Part shown: positions 14,312-22,974 of the stretch, piece after piece
How the letters are laid out: each line of letters starts with the position of its first letter
Numbering within the stretch: the stretch's first letter is position 1
Assembly (NCBI RefSeq): GCF_003668635.1
Contig: NZ_RCWH01000011.1
Location: 1-52,416, forward strand
Length of the DNA: 52,416 bases
Source of the DNA: Planomicrobium sp. Y74
GTDB lineage: Bacteria > Bacillota > Bacilli > Bacillales_A > Planococcaceae
Direction of reading: 5' to 3'
Program-made: the position numbers and the translations under genes
The notes under the pieces: generated by a model
The model's database searches: none
What the model saw: the letters and a program-made list of their open reading frames with translations, nothing else
What the model was told of the DNA's origin: nothing

Positions 14312-15397
14312 TTATTTAGAAATGCTCTGGTCATTAAGATTATAAGTACCATTCACCTTAACATTTTTAGTTGTACTAATAATTCCCACACTATATTTAG
14401 CCCTCGTTATAGCAACATAAAATTTTGCTAAAGTAGTTTCATCCAGGTTTAATTCACCAGTTTTCAAATACTTCTCCATCTTTGCCGTAGGTTTTATAAG
14501 CACTCTATTAAACGTTAGGCCTTTTGAATCTCCAAAATTAATCGCTCTTGGCAAGACCGTTCTGGCATCGTATCTTAAACACTGAGGATTATATTTTTGA
14601 ATGTACTCTTCTACATTATTAGGATGGACAATAAATACGCCATCGTGTCCAGTACGTTCTTCGTTTGTTGATACCGTACTAACCATATTCTCGAATAAGC
14701 TATCAGCAAAATCACATATTATCTGATTGCATCTATGGCTAATATTTAAACTTTGATCTATTTCACATATATTTGTTCTTCCCATAAAATAATCAATTAT
14801 CTTTATACCTTTGTATTTCTTGTTTTTCCTAGTATTATTCGTTGCATAAGTTGCTTGTCTAATATCACCTACAAATAATACGTTTATAGTAGAATACATT
14901 AAAAAACTAAATATTTCTAAATCATAGCCAGCCATATCTTGTACTTCATCTATATAAATGAAGTCATATAATTCACTAATACGATTAATGCTCTTATACT
15001 CACTTTTATGAGCAATTAGCTCCGCCAATTCTGAAAGTCTATCCTTGTTAACTTCATTTTTTTTATTTAAAAAATATGCCTCAATATTAGTTTTCGCTGC
15101 AAATCTATTAATAGGACCTGTAGGGAAATATACACCTTCTATACGTTCTTCATAAACGAAATTTTGATACGGTCTTATTAAGTCGGATAATAAATATGTA
15201 TACCAACTTTTCACTATAATATGATTTGGTATAAACCCATGTAATTCTATAATTTTTTTCTCAATCTCTTCACGATTCTTATTAGTGTATGTAACAATCA
15301 AAGTTTTCTTTGGAGCATTGTTAAGGGCTTCTCTCACTATAAATGTTGTTTTTCCAGAGCCAGCAGCTGCGACAATAACTTTATTATTTAATTGCAT
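14312..15397 (-). CDS. GajB-like compact UvrD-family helicase
   Basis: Superfamily 1 helicase, 361 aa. Motif I is AAAGSGKT (10-17), motif II DEVQDM (150-155), motif III VGDIRQATY (177-185), motif IV around SHRCNQ (220-225), motif V GDSKGLTFNRVLI (289-301) and motif VI FYVAITRAKYSV (326-337). All core motifs are present, but the protein is much shorter than PcrA (737 aa here) and shorter than the roughly 490-aa GajB of the model Gabija system, so the accessory 1B/2B insertions are reduced. Its ATG overlaps the 3' end of the OLD-type gene by 14 bases, strongly implying joint expression. In Gabija the helicase partner senses DNA ends or phage replication products and works with the GajA nuclease. 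Confidence 0.82.
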   Translation of the reverse strand: MQLNNKVIVAAAGSGKTTFIVREALNNAPKKTLIVTYTNKNREEIEKKIIELHGFIPNHIIVKSWYTYLLSDLIRPYQNFVYEERIEGVYFPTGPINRFAAKTNIEAYFLNKKNEVNKDRLSELAELIAHKSEYKSINRISELYDFIYIDEVQDMAGYDLEIFSFLMYSTINVLFVGDIRQATYATNNTRKNKKYKGIKIIDYFMGRTNICEIDQSLNISHRCNQIICDFADSLFENMVSTVSTNEERTGHDGVFIVHPNNVEEYIQKYNPQCLRYDARTVLPRAINFGDSKGLTFNRVLIKPTAKMEKYLKTGELNLDETTLAKFYVAITRAKYSVGIISTTKNVKVNGTYNLNDQSISK

Positions 15398-16991
15398 CTA
15401 ATATATACCTCGGCATTTGAATAGATTCATTAGATTCAAATATCTTTAACGCACTCTTTGTTTTATTGTTTAGCATATACTCCAACAAACGTTCATCTGT
15501 GTAGTTAGGGTGACCTAAAATTCCTTTTAGCACCGATAGATTTTCTTTGTTGGCCTCAACAATATTCGGCTCAAGTGTTTTGAGAGTTTCATCCGGACCA
15601 TAGTAGATTTTCACGAAATCATTTGATGAATATTCTTCGTACTTCTTATCAATACTTTGTTCAATGTTCCCATCGTTATCTGTAATTATCGTAATTTCTT
15701 TTTGAAGGTTAGCAGATATCTCTATAAACCTTTTAAAAGACAAACCGTCTATACAGAAAATATCGACACCATCTTCTAAAGGTAACTTCCCATACAAATT
15801 TTTATATGTTCTTTGGACTATTAAATCCTCAGAGGGACCTTCTACCAAAATAACTTTGCGACTTAAAACAAGACGCAACGTATCGTATCCAGGTAATCTC
15901 ATAAAAAAATCTCTAGTTTCATCATCAAGGTCATTCAATGTTGTAATTCCCTTATCATTTGAAAGTAAAATCATTTTTCCAATATCTAATTTATTTAAAA
16001 TAAAACTACTATGTGTTGTGATAATTAACTGTTTATTTTCGTTCTTAGCTTTAATTACGTTCAATAGCTTATTTAGATTTGACAAGGATAAGTGATTTTC
16101 TGGCTCTTCAATTAATACTACTGCTTCTAATTCCGTACTTGATTCTAATGCTAATTTCATTTTTATAGCATTTTGTTCACCTTTTCCTATGTAATCAAAG
16201 GGAACTTCGTCTAAATATGCGGTAATAATTTTATCCCAATTAGATTTGCTCGAAATATCGACTGATACATTTAAATTTTTATCAGTAATATCTCCTTTCT
16301 TTTCATTTAAGCTTTCATTTATTGTTGAAATGGATTCATTTTCTGAAAAAGTTTCTTTAAGCTTTCTGTAATGAACAGCTAGTTCTGTGCGCTGTGAAGG
16401 TTCTAAGGAGTCATTCAAAATCTTGTGCAGATATATATCTGTACCATTTTGATATTTTGATGTAGATGTATCTATTAGTGTTGATCTGGCAGGTATACTT
16501 CTTGACGTTAGACTATTCCCAGCAAAAGATCGCCAAACTACTTTGTGATATTCAATTGGTAATGTTTTAATTGAACTTACATCTTGAATATAAGCTTCGT
16601 ACTCAGTTTGGTATGTTGAATCAAATTCAATGCTTATAGAGACCCCTGGATTATCAATTCTTAATAGGTTATTTGTTCCTTTTAATTCGCTGTATATGTT
16701 GTCTGGATTATCAAAATACAGTTCAATAATTATTTTAGGTAATTCGGCTTGTGTATTTGTTTTTAATTGCTGTAAATATGTTTTTATACTATTAATGTTA
16801 AACAAATATGGACTTAATTCGTTCTGAAGCAGCCTATTATTTAATTGGCCCGTCAAAGCTAAATTTATTGCTTCTAGAAGCGTAGATTTCCCTGCCTCAT
16901 TATCTCCAATTATAATATTCAAATCAGGATTTAAATTTAATTCAAAGTCTTCGTAAGATTTATAGTTCTTGATTTTTAATTTACTTATCAT
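15384..16991 (-). CDS. GajA-like OLD-family ATPase/TOPRIM endonuclease
   Basis: An OLD (overcoming lysogenization defect) family protein, class 2 by its helicase neighbour, 535 aa. The N-terminal ABC-type ATPase has Walker A GDNEAGKST (29-37), a signature-like segment YIGKGEQNAIKMKLAL (267-282), Walker B VVLIEEPENHLS (291-302) and a switch His in TTHSS (325-329). The C-terminal TOPRIM nuclease has VEGPSED (383-389) and TDNDG (437-441), with E384, D438 and D440 as metal-binding acids. All key residues are kept, so it is probably active. Together with the overlapping UvrD-like gene it forms a Gabija-like anti-phage module that would nick or degrade DNA when nucleotide pools fall. GAGGTATTCAG precedes the ATG. 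A+T-rich codon use differs from the flanking housekeeping genes. Confidence 0.87.
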   Translation of the reverse strand: MISKLKIKNYKSYEDFELNLNPDLNIIIGDNEAGKSTLLEAINLALTGQLNNRLLQNELSPYLFNINSIKTYLQQLKTNTQAELPKIIIELYFDNPDNIYSELKGTNNLLRIDNPGVSISIEFDSTYQTEYEAYIQDVSSIKTLPIEYHKVVWRSFAGNSLTSRSIPARSTLIDTSTSKYQNGTDIYLHKILNDSLEPSQRTELAVHYRKLKETFSENESISTINESLNEKKGDITDKNLNVSVDISSKSNWDKIITAYLDEVPFDYIGKGEQNAIKMKLALESSTELEAVVLIEEPENHLSLSNLNKLLNVIKAKNENKQLIITTHSSFILNKLDIGKMILLSNDKGITTLNDLDDETRDFFMRLPGYDTLRLVLSRKVILVEGPSEDLIVQRTYKNLYGKLPLEDGVDIFCIDGLSFKRFIEISANLQKEITIITDNDGNIEQSIDKKYEEYSSNDFVKIYYGPDETLKTLEPNIVEANKENLSVLKGILGHPNYTDERLLEYMLNNKTKSALKIFESNESIQMPRYILDAIK

Positions 16992-17339
16992 CTGAATACC
17001 TCATTCCAATCTATTGACCTATAATATACCATTTTTGTAATCTTTATGTTTGAATGAATAGTTTGCATTTATTAATTCCAACGTTTGTTCTCTAATAATT
17101 TCACTACTAATAACTATTTTATAACAATTAATATTACTGTAGTTGCAGGTCTTTTATTTTGTTCTTAAAACTTTATCACTAATATTAACCAATCTTCATA
17201 ATCATTATTAATTAGTAACTATTCTGAAACAATTAATCTCCCTGCATATTTAAACAGCAACAAAAACGATGCTTACTACCATTAGACACCAATAATAGTG
17301 CATATGTGATTTCGATTAATTTAAAACGTAAAATATTTT
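16992..17339. other. A+T-rich intergenic stretch, no gene seen
   Basis: No supported ORF. It should contain the promoter of the Gabija-like operon (leftward), but A+T richness gives many possible -10 boxes and none is decisive. The missing N-terminal catalytic part of the serine recombinase would be expected here and is absent. Confidence 0.5.
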
Positions 17340-18287
17340 TTGAAAAGCTTTGATGCAATCCAGCGCATGTTATTTAATGCTGATGTGTTTACACCAGTCG
17401 CACGTAAAGGAATGCTCAATGTAGCCAATTTTTGTCGTGGTTTAACTTTTCGGCAAATCCTCGATCGTGAGATTTATATCGGCTGTTTTGTAGCGAAGAA
17501 AACATCTATGATCTATCCAACTACTTGAAAGCGCATTATAAATAAAAAAGAGAATTGGAGTATAAGAGAGAGAACACTTGTGGCAATAATTAATAAAGGA
17601 GATTTTGATTTAATTCAACAGCTAATTAAATCTCATAAGTGTATTCGCTCACAGCAAAATACACCTCTTTTTATAGGGCTATTATTATGTGACATTAGTG
17701 GTGCTGGGATGCATTTCAAGCACTATCATTATGTCTGTGGGCATCAAAATAAGTTTGCTAAAAAAGATTTTTCTGAAAACTTCCGCCCTATCGAGACGAA
17801 ATTAAAACAAACCATACTTAATAACTTAAATAATTTATACTTTTCAAATGTCTCAGTTAAAGATACCGAAAAGTTTTTAGAGAAGAAACTTGAAAAGCTA
17901 CAAACTAAACCTAATAAAGACTATGAAACACACCAATCTAAGCTTGCAAATCTCCGTTCAAAGAAACAAAAAGCTTTAAAAATGCTACTTGATGATAAGG
18001 TTGATTAAGGTACTTATGACAGCGTTGCAGTTAAATTAAATCCTCAAATTAAACAACTGATTATTAAATCAAATGAGTTATAATACGAGGAAACAACACT
18101 ATAATAGACATAGCTGAACTAAAAGCACACATCCTACTAGAACTTAATCCAAAATAACTTTTAACAGAACTTACTTTAAAATATTAGCGCAGTTCATAAA
18201 AGTATTAAAGAAAAAGCAGACGGTTTAGATGTGCATTATCGCACCTCTAAACCGTCTGCTTTTAAGTTTCAACAAATATTAAGTTAG
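17340..18287 (+). pseudogene. Decayed large serine recombinase (C-terminal two-thirds)
   Basis: Several frames together resemble the recombinase and zinc-ribbon/coiled-coil domains of a large serine integrase. First comes TFRQILDREIYIGCF (recombinase domain) and IINKGDFDLIQQLI. Then LFIGLLLCDISGAG and YHYVCG recall the zinc ribbon with most Cys lost. A Lys/Glu-rich coiled coil ends ALKMLLDDKVD-stop-GTYDSV. Last is the C-terminal ILAQFIKSIKEKADGLDVHY RTSKPSAF with TAG at 18285-18287. Frameshifts and stops occur at about 17526, 18006 and 18190. The N-terminal catalytic serine domain is missing. It ends 75 bp from the right attachment repeat, the normal place for an integrase gene. Confidence 0.72.
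18216..18259. terminator. Large hairpin, probable terminator of rlmCD, within recombinase codons
   Basis: GCAGACGGTTTAGATGTGC and GCACCTCTAAACCGTCTGC form a 19-bp stem with one mismatch. Read leftward it is followed by TTTTTCTTT and lies 87 bp past the rlmCD stop. The same bases encode KADGLDVHYRTSKPSA in the recombinase remnant, so it came with the island. Confidence 0.6.
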
Positions 18288-18345
18288 ATATTACTAAAGA
18301 CATATCCGAACGAAGCCTACTGTAAAAAATACGCTTAAATACTTA

Positions 18346-19710
18346 TTAGTCAGCTAGTTTAAGCCACGCAACTGCCTCGCAATGTGTGGATTGCGGGAAC
18401 ATGTCCACCGGCTGCACTTCCTGGGTGCGGTAGCCACCGTCTTCGAGTATGCGAAGATCTCTGGCAAGTGTCGCCGGGTTGCAGGAAACATAGACAACCC
18501 GTTCCGGCCGCTGTTTCAGGATGGTTTGCAGCAATTGCTCATCGCAGCCTTTTCGCGGCGGATCAACAACAAGTACATCCGCTTTTTTGCCTTCTTTATA
18601 CCAGCGAGGAATCACCTGCTCGGCAGGACCTGCCTCGAATAAGGTATTGCTAAGGCCATTGAGTTCCGCATTGCGTTTGGCGTCTTCGATAGCGGGCGGA
18701 ACAATTTCCACGCCCATGACGAATTTTGCCCGCTGCGCAAGGAATAAGGAAATCGTTCCTATACCGCAATAGGCATCAATGACAGTTTCATTGCCGGTCA
18801 GATTGGCATATTCGAGTGCCTGGCCGTAAAGCACTTCTGTCTGTTCCGGATTTATCTGGTAAAAAGAGCGTGCTGAAATTTCAAACCGGACATCGCCGAT
18901 CTGGTCTTCGATAACATCTTTGCCCCATAGTGTAATAGTTTCATCACCGAAAATGACATTTGTTTTTTCCGGGTTAACGTTCTGGACAATCGATACCGTT
19001 TCCGGAACCAGCTCCTGAATCAATTTCAAAGCTTCAGCAGCCTGCGGGAATTTCTTTTTCTTGGTAACCAGCACGACCATGATTTCTCCTGTGGCACGCG
19101 CTTTCCGTACGACCACATGGCGCAGCTGTCCGCGGTGAGTTTCTTCCTCATATGGTTCAATGCCCATTTCTGTCAGCTTATGTTTGATGCCGGCCATAAT
19201 GCTGTCCGCTTCCGGTGTCTGGATGATGCAGATATCGGTATCGGCAATCTGGTGCGAGCGTGGCTGGTAGAACCCGGCGACCACGCGTCCATCTTCCATG
19301 CCGAAGGGAATCTGCGATTTATTGCGGTAGCGCCACGGATTTTCCATTCCTTTGACAGGATGGACGGGAACGTCAGGCAGCTTGCCGATGCGGGTGATGG
19401 CGTCACGCACAAGCTTGCGTTTAAACGTCATCTGCCCTTCATATGACAAATGCTGAATCTGGCAGCCACCGCATGTATCGAATACTGGACAAGGCGCTTC
19501 GACCCTGAACGGCGAGGCATTTTCAATTTCCAGCAATTTTGCAAAACCATAGGATTTAAGTGTCTTTAAAACATGGATGTGGACATCTTCTCCCGGCAAA
19601 GCACCGTGGATGAATAATGGATATCCCTCTACTTTGGCAACTCCTGCCCCGTCGTGGGTCAAATCTTCCACGTGGACCAGCAGCCGATCATTTTTGTTTA
19701 CAGGTTTCAA
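18346..19710 (-). CDS. rlmCD: 23S rRNA (uracil-5-)-methyltransferase RlmCD (YefA/RumA family)
   Basis: SAM-dependent m5U methyltransferase; the B. subtilis homologue YefA modifies U747 and U1939 of 23S rRNA. About 454 aa with a TRAM RNA-binding domain (1-60), iron-sulfur cluster cysteines C74, C80, C83 ([10 protein letters not shown]) and a later Cys (DTDICI), SAM-binding [15 protein letters not shown], and the catalytic Cys in [12 protein letters not shown]. The start is probably TTG 19710: GGAG lies 8 bases upstream, whereas GTG 19719 overlaps that Shine-Dalgarno. The last codons (KLAD) are supplied by the inserted island; the original end (QLEK) lies at 11901. The change is short and outside the catalytic core, so function is likely kept. 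Confidence 0.92.
   Translation of the reverse strand: MKPVNKNDRLLVHVEDLTHDGAGVAKVEGYPLFIHGALPGEDVHIHVLKTLKSYGFAKLLEIENASPFRVEAPCPVFDTCGGCQIQHLSYEGQMTFKRKLVRDAITRIGKLPDVPVHPVKGMENPWRYRNKSQIPFGMEDGRVVAGFYQPRSHQIADTDICIIQTPEADSIMAGIKHKLTEMGIEPYEEETHRGQLRHVVVRKARATGEIMVVLVTKKKKFPQAAEALKLIQELVPETVSIVQNVNPEKTNVIFGDETITLWGKDVIEDQIGDVRFEISARSFYQINPEQTEVLYGQALEYANLTGNETVIDAYCGIGTISLFLAQRAKFVMGVEIVPPAIEDAKRNAELNGLSNTLFEAGPAEQVIPRWYKEGKKADVLVVDPPRKGCDEQLLQTILKQRPERVVYVSCNPATLARDLRILEDGGYRTQEVQPVDMFPQSTHCEAVAWLKLAD
18363..18381. repeat. Right attachment-site repeat (attR core) inside rlmCD
   Basis: GCCACGCAACTGCCTCGCA, matching 11918-11936 with one difference. It lies in codons CEAVAWL at the 3' end of rlmCD. 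Confidence 0.8.
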
Positions 19711-19753
19711 TTCGTTCACTCCATTTCACGTTTCTCTATTCTACATGAAAAAA

Positions 19754-19778
19754 CGCGCCAGGCAAAGCCTGGGCGCGC
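19754..19778 (-). terminator. Intrinsic terminator of the cyd operon
   Basis: Read leftward, GCGCCCAGGC pairs with GCCTGGCGC around a short TTT loop and is followed by GTTTTTTC. It lies just past the cydS stop. Confidence 0.8.
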
Positions 19779-19780
19779 AT

Positions 19781-19891
19781 TCAATCGTTATCTTTAGGTA
19801 CCGATCCATCTTTCAATGCAAACCAGAAACCGAAAACCAGTGAAGCTAATAATACGAGAAACGGTGCATAGAATATCAAGAAATCCTGCAT
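19781..19891 (-). CDS. cydS: Small cytochrome bd oxidase subunit CydS
   Basis: A 36-aa single-pass membrane peptide: MQDFLIFYAPFLVLLASLV, then FGFWFALKDGSVPKDND. It sits 15 bp downstream of cydB, with AAAAGGGGG before its ATG and the operon terminator right after it. The pattern (short N-terminus, Y-A-P-F, one helix, WxxLKD) matches CydS, the small third subunit seen in the Geobacillus bd oxidase structure, where it packs against CydA near heme b558. It is shorter than usual annotation cut-offs and easily missed. Confidence 0.85.
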   Translation of the reverse strand: MQDFLIFYAPFLVLLASLVFGFWFALKDGSVPKDND

Positions 19892-19906
19892 GGAAATTGC
19901 CCCCTT

Positions 19907-20935
19907 TTATGCATGATAATCCGATTTGCCTTTGACATAATCTTTATCGAACAAGAACAGGCGGAACAATAGATACAATGACGGCAGCAACAAGCCTAGG
20001 CCTGCTATAAACGCAATAATTAATGCGATTGCCATCGATTCGTTGGTAAAACCATCGTAGATAGTCAGATATGGATATAAAAGATATGGATAATGGGAAA
20101 CGCCATATGCGAAAAATGCTGTAAAGAATTGACCGACAAGCAAAATGAACGCCAACCCGTAGTTTTTCTTCTTCCAGATTAGATAAACTGTTCCGATAAA
20201 CAACAGGAACGAAATTGCGAATGCCCACCAAAGATCCAGAATCCGGCTATAATGCTCAGGATTGTGGCCGCGTAATTCGAATATGATCCCTGTCGCCGTA
20301 ACGATAGCAGGTCCTGCCCATACGAGCGCGTATTTGCGGATCAGTTCAGTTGCCTTGACGTCACCCGCTTTATTGGCATACCAGGTCAGAAATACTGCGG
20401 AGATGTAAAGCACTGCGGTAATGCTCAGCACAACGATGCTCCACATCAACGGACTCGTAAAGAGAGCCCAATAATCCAGATAGGGTTCGCTGCCGTTCAT
20501 TTTGATGAAGCCGCCTTCCGACATGGCGAGTACCGGTGATAAGGACGCCGGCAGCAGCAGACCCGATAATCCGTACATATAAATGTAGCCTCGGTGATTG
20601 ATTCGCGCTCCGTAAGTCGCAAAGGCATAATAAGAGCCGCGGATGGCGAGCAAAATCAGCGCCAGACTGGCAGGGACGAGCAAAGTCGTTCCATAATAGA
20701 ATGCGGTTTGCGGGAAGAACCCGATGATTCCCACAAAGAAAAATACGAAGAACACATTCGTAACTTCCCAAACCGGCGACAAATAGCGCTGAATGATGTT
20801 GGTTAAAATATGCTGTTTGTTCGTAAAGGCGCTGTAAGCGTTGAAGAAACCTGCTCCGAAATCAATGGATGCCACAATTACATACAGGAACAGGAAAAGC
20901 CAAAGCACCGAAATTCCGATTATTTCAAGCGTCAT
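19907..20935 (-). CDS. cydB: Cytochrome bd ubiquinol/menaquinol oxidase subunit II
   Basis: Integral membrane subunit of the bd-type terminal oxidase, 342 aa with about eight or nine hydrophobic segments. It forms a heterodimer with CydA and has no heme of its own. The N-terminal W-LFLFLYVIVASIDFGAG segment and the family's YLSPVWEVTN region (residues about 50-60) are visible. Its ATG overlaps the CydA stop by 4 bp, so translation is coupled. The oxidase lets the cell respire at low oxygen and contributes to resistance to peroxide, nitric oxide and cyanide. Confidence 0.95.
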   Translation of the reverse strand: MTLEIIGISVLWLFLFLYVIVASIDFGAGFFNAYSAFTNKQHILTNIIQRYLSPVWEVTNVFFVFFFVGIIGFFPQTAFYYGTTLLVPASLALILLAIRGSYYAFATYGARINHRGYIYMYGLSGLLLPASLSPVLAMSEGGFIKMNGSEPYLDYWALFTSPLMWSIVVLSITAVLYISAVFLTWYANKAGDVKATELIRKYALVWAGPAIVTATGIIFELRGHNPEHYSRILDLWWAFAISFLLFIGTVYLIWKKKNYGLAFILLVGQFFTAFFAYGVSHYPYLLYPYLTIYDGFTNESMAIALIIAFIAGLGLLLPSLYLLFRLFLFDKDYVKGKSDYHA

Positions 20936-22281
20936 TCCGGATCACCGCCTTTGTCAGCCTTTTGTCTTTGTGCAAGTTCTTTCTCTACTGGATTACGTTT
21001 ATACATCCGTGATAACACCACGATGGTTCCGATTCCCAGTATGAAATACAATCCTGCAAACAGAATGATCATTAAATCGACCTGGCCGCTTGTAGTAGCA
21101 GCCTCGCTTGTTTTCATATAACCACGCAGAATCCATGGCTGCCGTCCGACTTCCGTAAACCACCAGCCGGCCTCGATTGCGATCAACGCCAACGGTCCGG
21201 TTGCCACTGTCAGCCAGCGGAACCATCTCTTCGTGATTATCGGCCATTTGCGCCATGCCGCTACGACATAGACAAAGGAGAAGAATGCAAGCCACATGCC
21301 GATTGTCACCATCGTATCAAACAGATAATGTATCCAGAGCGGCGGAATTTCGTCTTCCGGAAACTCATTCAGCCCCGTAACTTCAGCATCAGGCAAACCA
21401 TGCGCCAGTATGCTCAGTGCATAGGGGATTTCAATCGCGTACTTCGGTTCCTGCCCGTCAAGCACACCGAAAAGAATCAACCTTGCTTCGTCTTCTGTTT
21501 CAAAATGCCATTCGGCAGCTGCCAGTTTTTCAGGCTGGTATTCGGCAAGGTATTTACCGGAAAAGTCACCGATTAGAGCTGTTGCAATTGAAAACACAAG
21601 ACCGAGTTTCATGGTCATCAACAAGGCTTTTTTATGATATACATGAGTCGATCCCTGTAAGATGCGGAGAGCGGCGATCGATGCCAACACAAACGCGCTG
21701 GTCATGAAAGCCGTAGACATGACATGCGCCACTTTTGTCGGCACAGCCGGGCTTAGCATTGCCAGCAATGGGCTGACATTGATCAATTCACCATTCACCA
21801 AATCGAAGCCTTGCGGCGCATTCATAAATGAGTTGACCATCGTGATGAAGACCGAGGAAGCGGCCGCTCCCAGTGCCACTGGAATCAGCAGCAGCAAATG
21901 TTTTCGCTGATCTTCGAAACGGTCCCATGTATACAGGTAAATACCAAGAAAAATTGCTTCAAAGAAAAATGCGAATACTTCCATAAACAATGGCAAGGCA
22001 ATCACATTTCCCGCCATTTGCATAAAGTTCGGCCAAAGCAGAGATAATTGCAAGCCGATTGCTGTCCCTGTCACAACCCCGACTGCTACTGTTATAACAA
22101 ATCCTCTCGCCCATCTGCGGGCAAGCAGAATGTAATGATCATCTTTCTTTTTGATCCCGACCCACTGTGCGATCAAAATCATCAGTGGCACACCGACTCC
22201 GATTGTTGCATAAAGAATGTGGAACGAAAGAGTCATCATTGTCAGGATACGGCTTAATAACGCTGTATCTTCAAATCCCAT
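20932..22281 (-). CDS. cydA: Cytochrome bd ubiquinol/menaquinol oxidase subunit I
   Basis: Catalytic heme-bearing subunit of cytochrome bd oxidase, 449 aa. Visible landmarks: an axial His near the N-terminus (SFHILYATIG, H21), a Glu in helix 3 (FMEVFAFFFEAIF), the heme b558 His in KVAHVMSTAF, the short Q-loop typical of Gram-positive enzymes (GKYLAEYQPEKLAAAEWHFE), and GWWFTEVGRQPW in the C-terminal helices. The start is ATG 22281, preceded by GGGAGG and AAAGGA; the in-frame TTG at 22299 is less likely. First gene of cydA-cydB-cydS. No cydCD is seen here. A TACAAT -10-like box lies about 55 bp upstream, but no convincing Rex site was found. Confidence 0.95.
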   Translation of the reverse strand: MGFEDTALLSRILTMMTLSFHILYATIGVGVPLMILIAQWVGIKKKDDHYILLARRWARGFVITVAVGVVTGTAIGLQLSLLWPNFMQMAGNVIALPLFMEVFAFFFEAIFLGIYLYTWDRFEDQRKHLLLLIPVALGAAASSVFITMVNSFMNAPQGFDLVNGELINVSPLLAMLSPAVPTKVAHVMSTAFMTSAFVLASIAALRILQGSTHVYHKKALLMTMKLGLVFSIATALIGDFSGKYLAEYQPEKLAAAEWHFETEDEARLILFGVLDGQEPKYAIEIPYALSILAHGLPDAEVTGLNEFPEDEIPPLWIHYLFDTMVTIGMWLAFFSFVYVVAAWRKWPIITKRWFRWLTVATGPLALIAIEAGWWFTEVGRQPWILRGYMKTSEAATTSGQVDLMIILFAGLYFILGIGTIVVLSRMYKRNPVEKELAQRQKADKGGDPE

Positions 22282-22431
22282 TTCCTTTATCCCTCCCAAG
22301 GAATATAGTTCACCGTAAGTTCTACATTTATTGTACCCTAAGCAGACCTGCTGAATCCCCTAAGAGGAATTCAAAAACCGCACATTTTCCCCAAACTTTG
22401 AATAAGCTGTGACAAGAATTGATAATATCAC

Positions 22432-22460
22432 TTGAAATTTATTAGAATTTTTAGTATTCT
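22432..22460 (+). promoter_or_regulatory. Sigma-A promoter for the Nudix gene
   Basis: TTGAAA and TATTCT are separated by 17 bp, 30 bp before the Nudix ATG. Confidence 0.65.
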
Positions 22461-22489
22461 ATAAGGAACATAAAAAAAGGGTGATTTAT

Positions 22490-22918
22490 ATGGAAACAAG
22501 CAGAAAAGTATTCGCCTACATCACAAGAGGCCCAGATGAAAACCGCGAATTACTGGTTTTCGAGTACAAAGGTGAACCGGAAGTCGGTGTTCAGGTACCC
22601 GGAGGTTCAATCGCTGATGGAGAAATGCTAATTGATGCACTTTACCGCGAAGTTCAGGAAGAGACGGGACTGCCACGCGATGTATTGGATTTTGCAGGAA
22701 AAATCCACAAGTATAATTATTATCCGGAGCACCGGGATAAGGTATACGAACGCAACATCTTCCATTTCGAATATACTGGTGAAAAAGTGGATGAATGGGA
22801 GCATACTATCAAGAGTAATGGGCGTGACAACGGCATGACTCTGTTATTCCGCTGGGAACCGGTGGATGATTTGCCGAAACTTGCGATGGAGCAGGACAAA
22901 GCGATCGAACTTTTGTAG
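22490..22918 (+). CDS. Nudix hydrolase
   Basis: Small pyrophosphohydrolase, 142 aa. The Nudix box is complete and canonical: G39-x5-E45-x7-R53-EVQEETGL (residues 39-61), with the metal-binding Glu residues in REVQEE. Substrates of this superfamily are nucleoside diphosphates linked to another moiety; nothing in the sequence specifies which. ATG 22490 follows AAAGGGTG at good spacing; the upstream GTG (22481) overlaps that Shine-Dalgarno. Divergent from cydA and convergent with dagK, sharing a terminator. Confidence 0.92.
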   Translation: METSRKVFAYITRGPDENRELLVFEYKGEPEVGVQVPGGSIADGEMLIDALYREVQEETGLPRDVLDFAGKIHKYNYYPEHRDKVYERNIFHFEYTGEKVDEWEHTIKSNGRDNGMTLLFRWEPVDDLPKLAMEQDKAIELL

Positions 22919-22934
22919 AACTGGGAAAACACAA

Positions 22935-22974
22935 AAAGAAGCCTTGCAGTCTGTCGGCTGCAAGGCTTCTTTTA
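22935..22974. terminator. Bidirectional intrinsic terminator
   Basis: AAAAGAAGCCTTGCAG pairs with CTGCAAGGCTTCTTTT around an 8-base loop, between the convergent Nudix and dagK genes. It overlaps the last bases of the dagK stop codon. Confidence 0.9.

Larger units (their letters stand above)
11937..18362. mobile_element. Defence island integrated in the 3' end of rlmCD
   Basis: About 6.4 kb between the two rlmCD-end repeats. It is visibly A+T-rich relative to its flanks and holds a Gabija-like pair, a PD-(D/E)XK-like nuclease gene, one decayed zinc-ribbon gene and a decayed large serine recombinase adjacent to the right junction. The recombinase beside the attachment site identifies the probable insertion mechanism. 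Its decay means the element can no longer move by itself. The 3' ends of rumA-type uracil methyltransferase genes are known targets of integrative elements in other Firmicutes, such as streptococcal ICEs. Confidence 0.78.

Noticed and set aside
14038..14319. 93-codon plus-strand frame
   Set aside because: Lies antisense to the zinc-ribbon pseudogene, which explains the protein-like signal better.
17340..18008. Two short independent genes
   Set aside because: Both are consecutive pieces of one serine recombinase; stops and frame changes separate them.
22320..22430. Rex operator upstream of cydA
   Set aside because: GTGACAAG-like bits occur but no palindromic TTGTGA-N6-TCACAA site is present.
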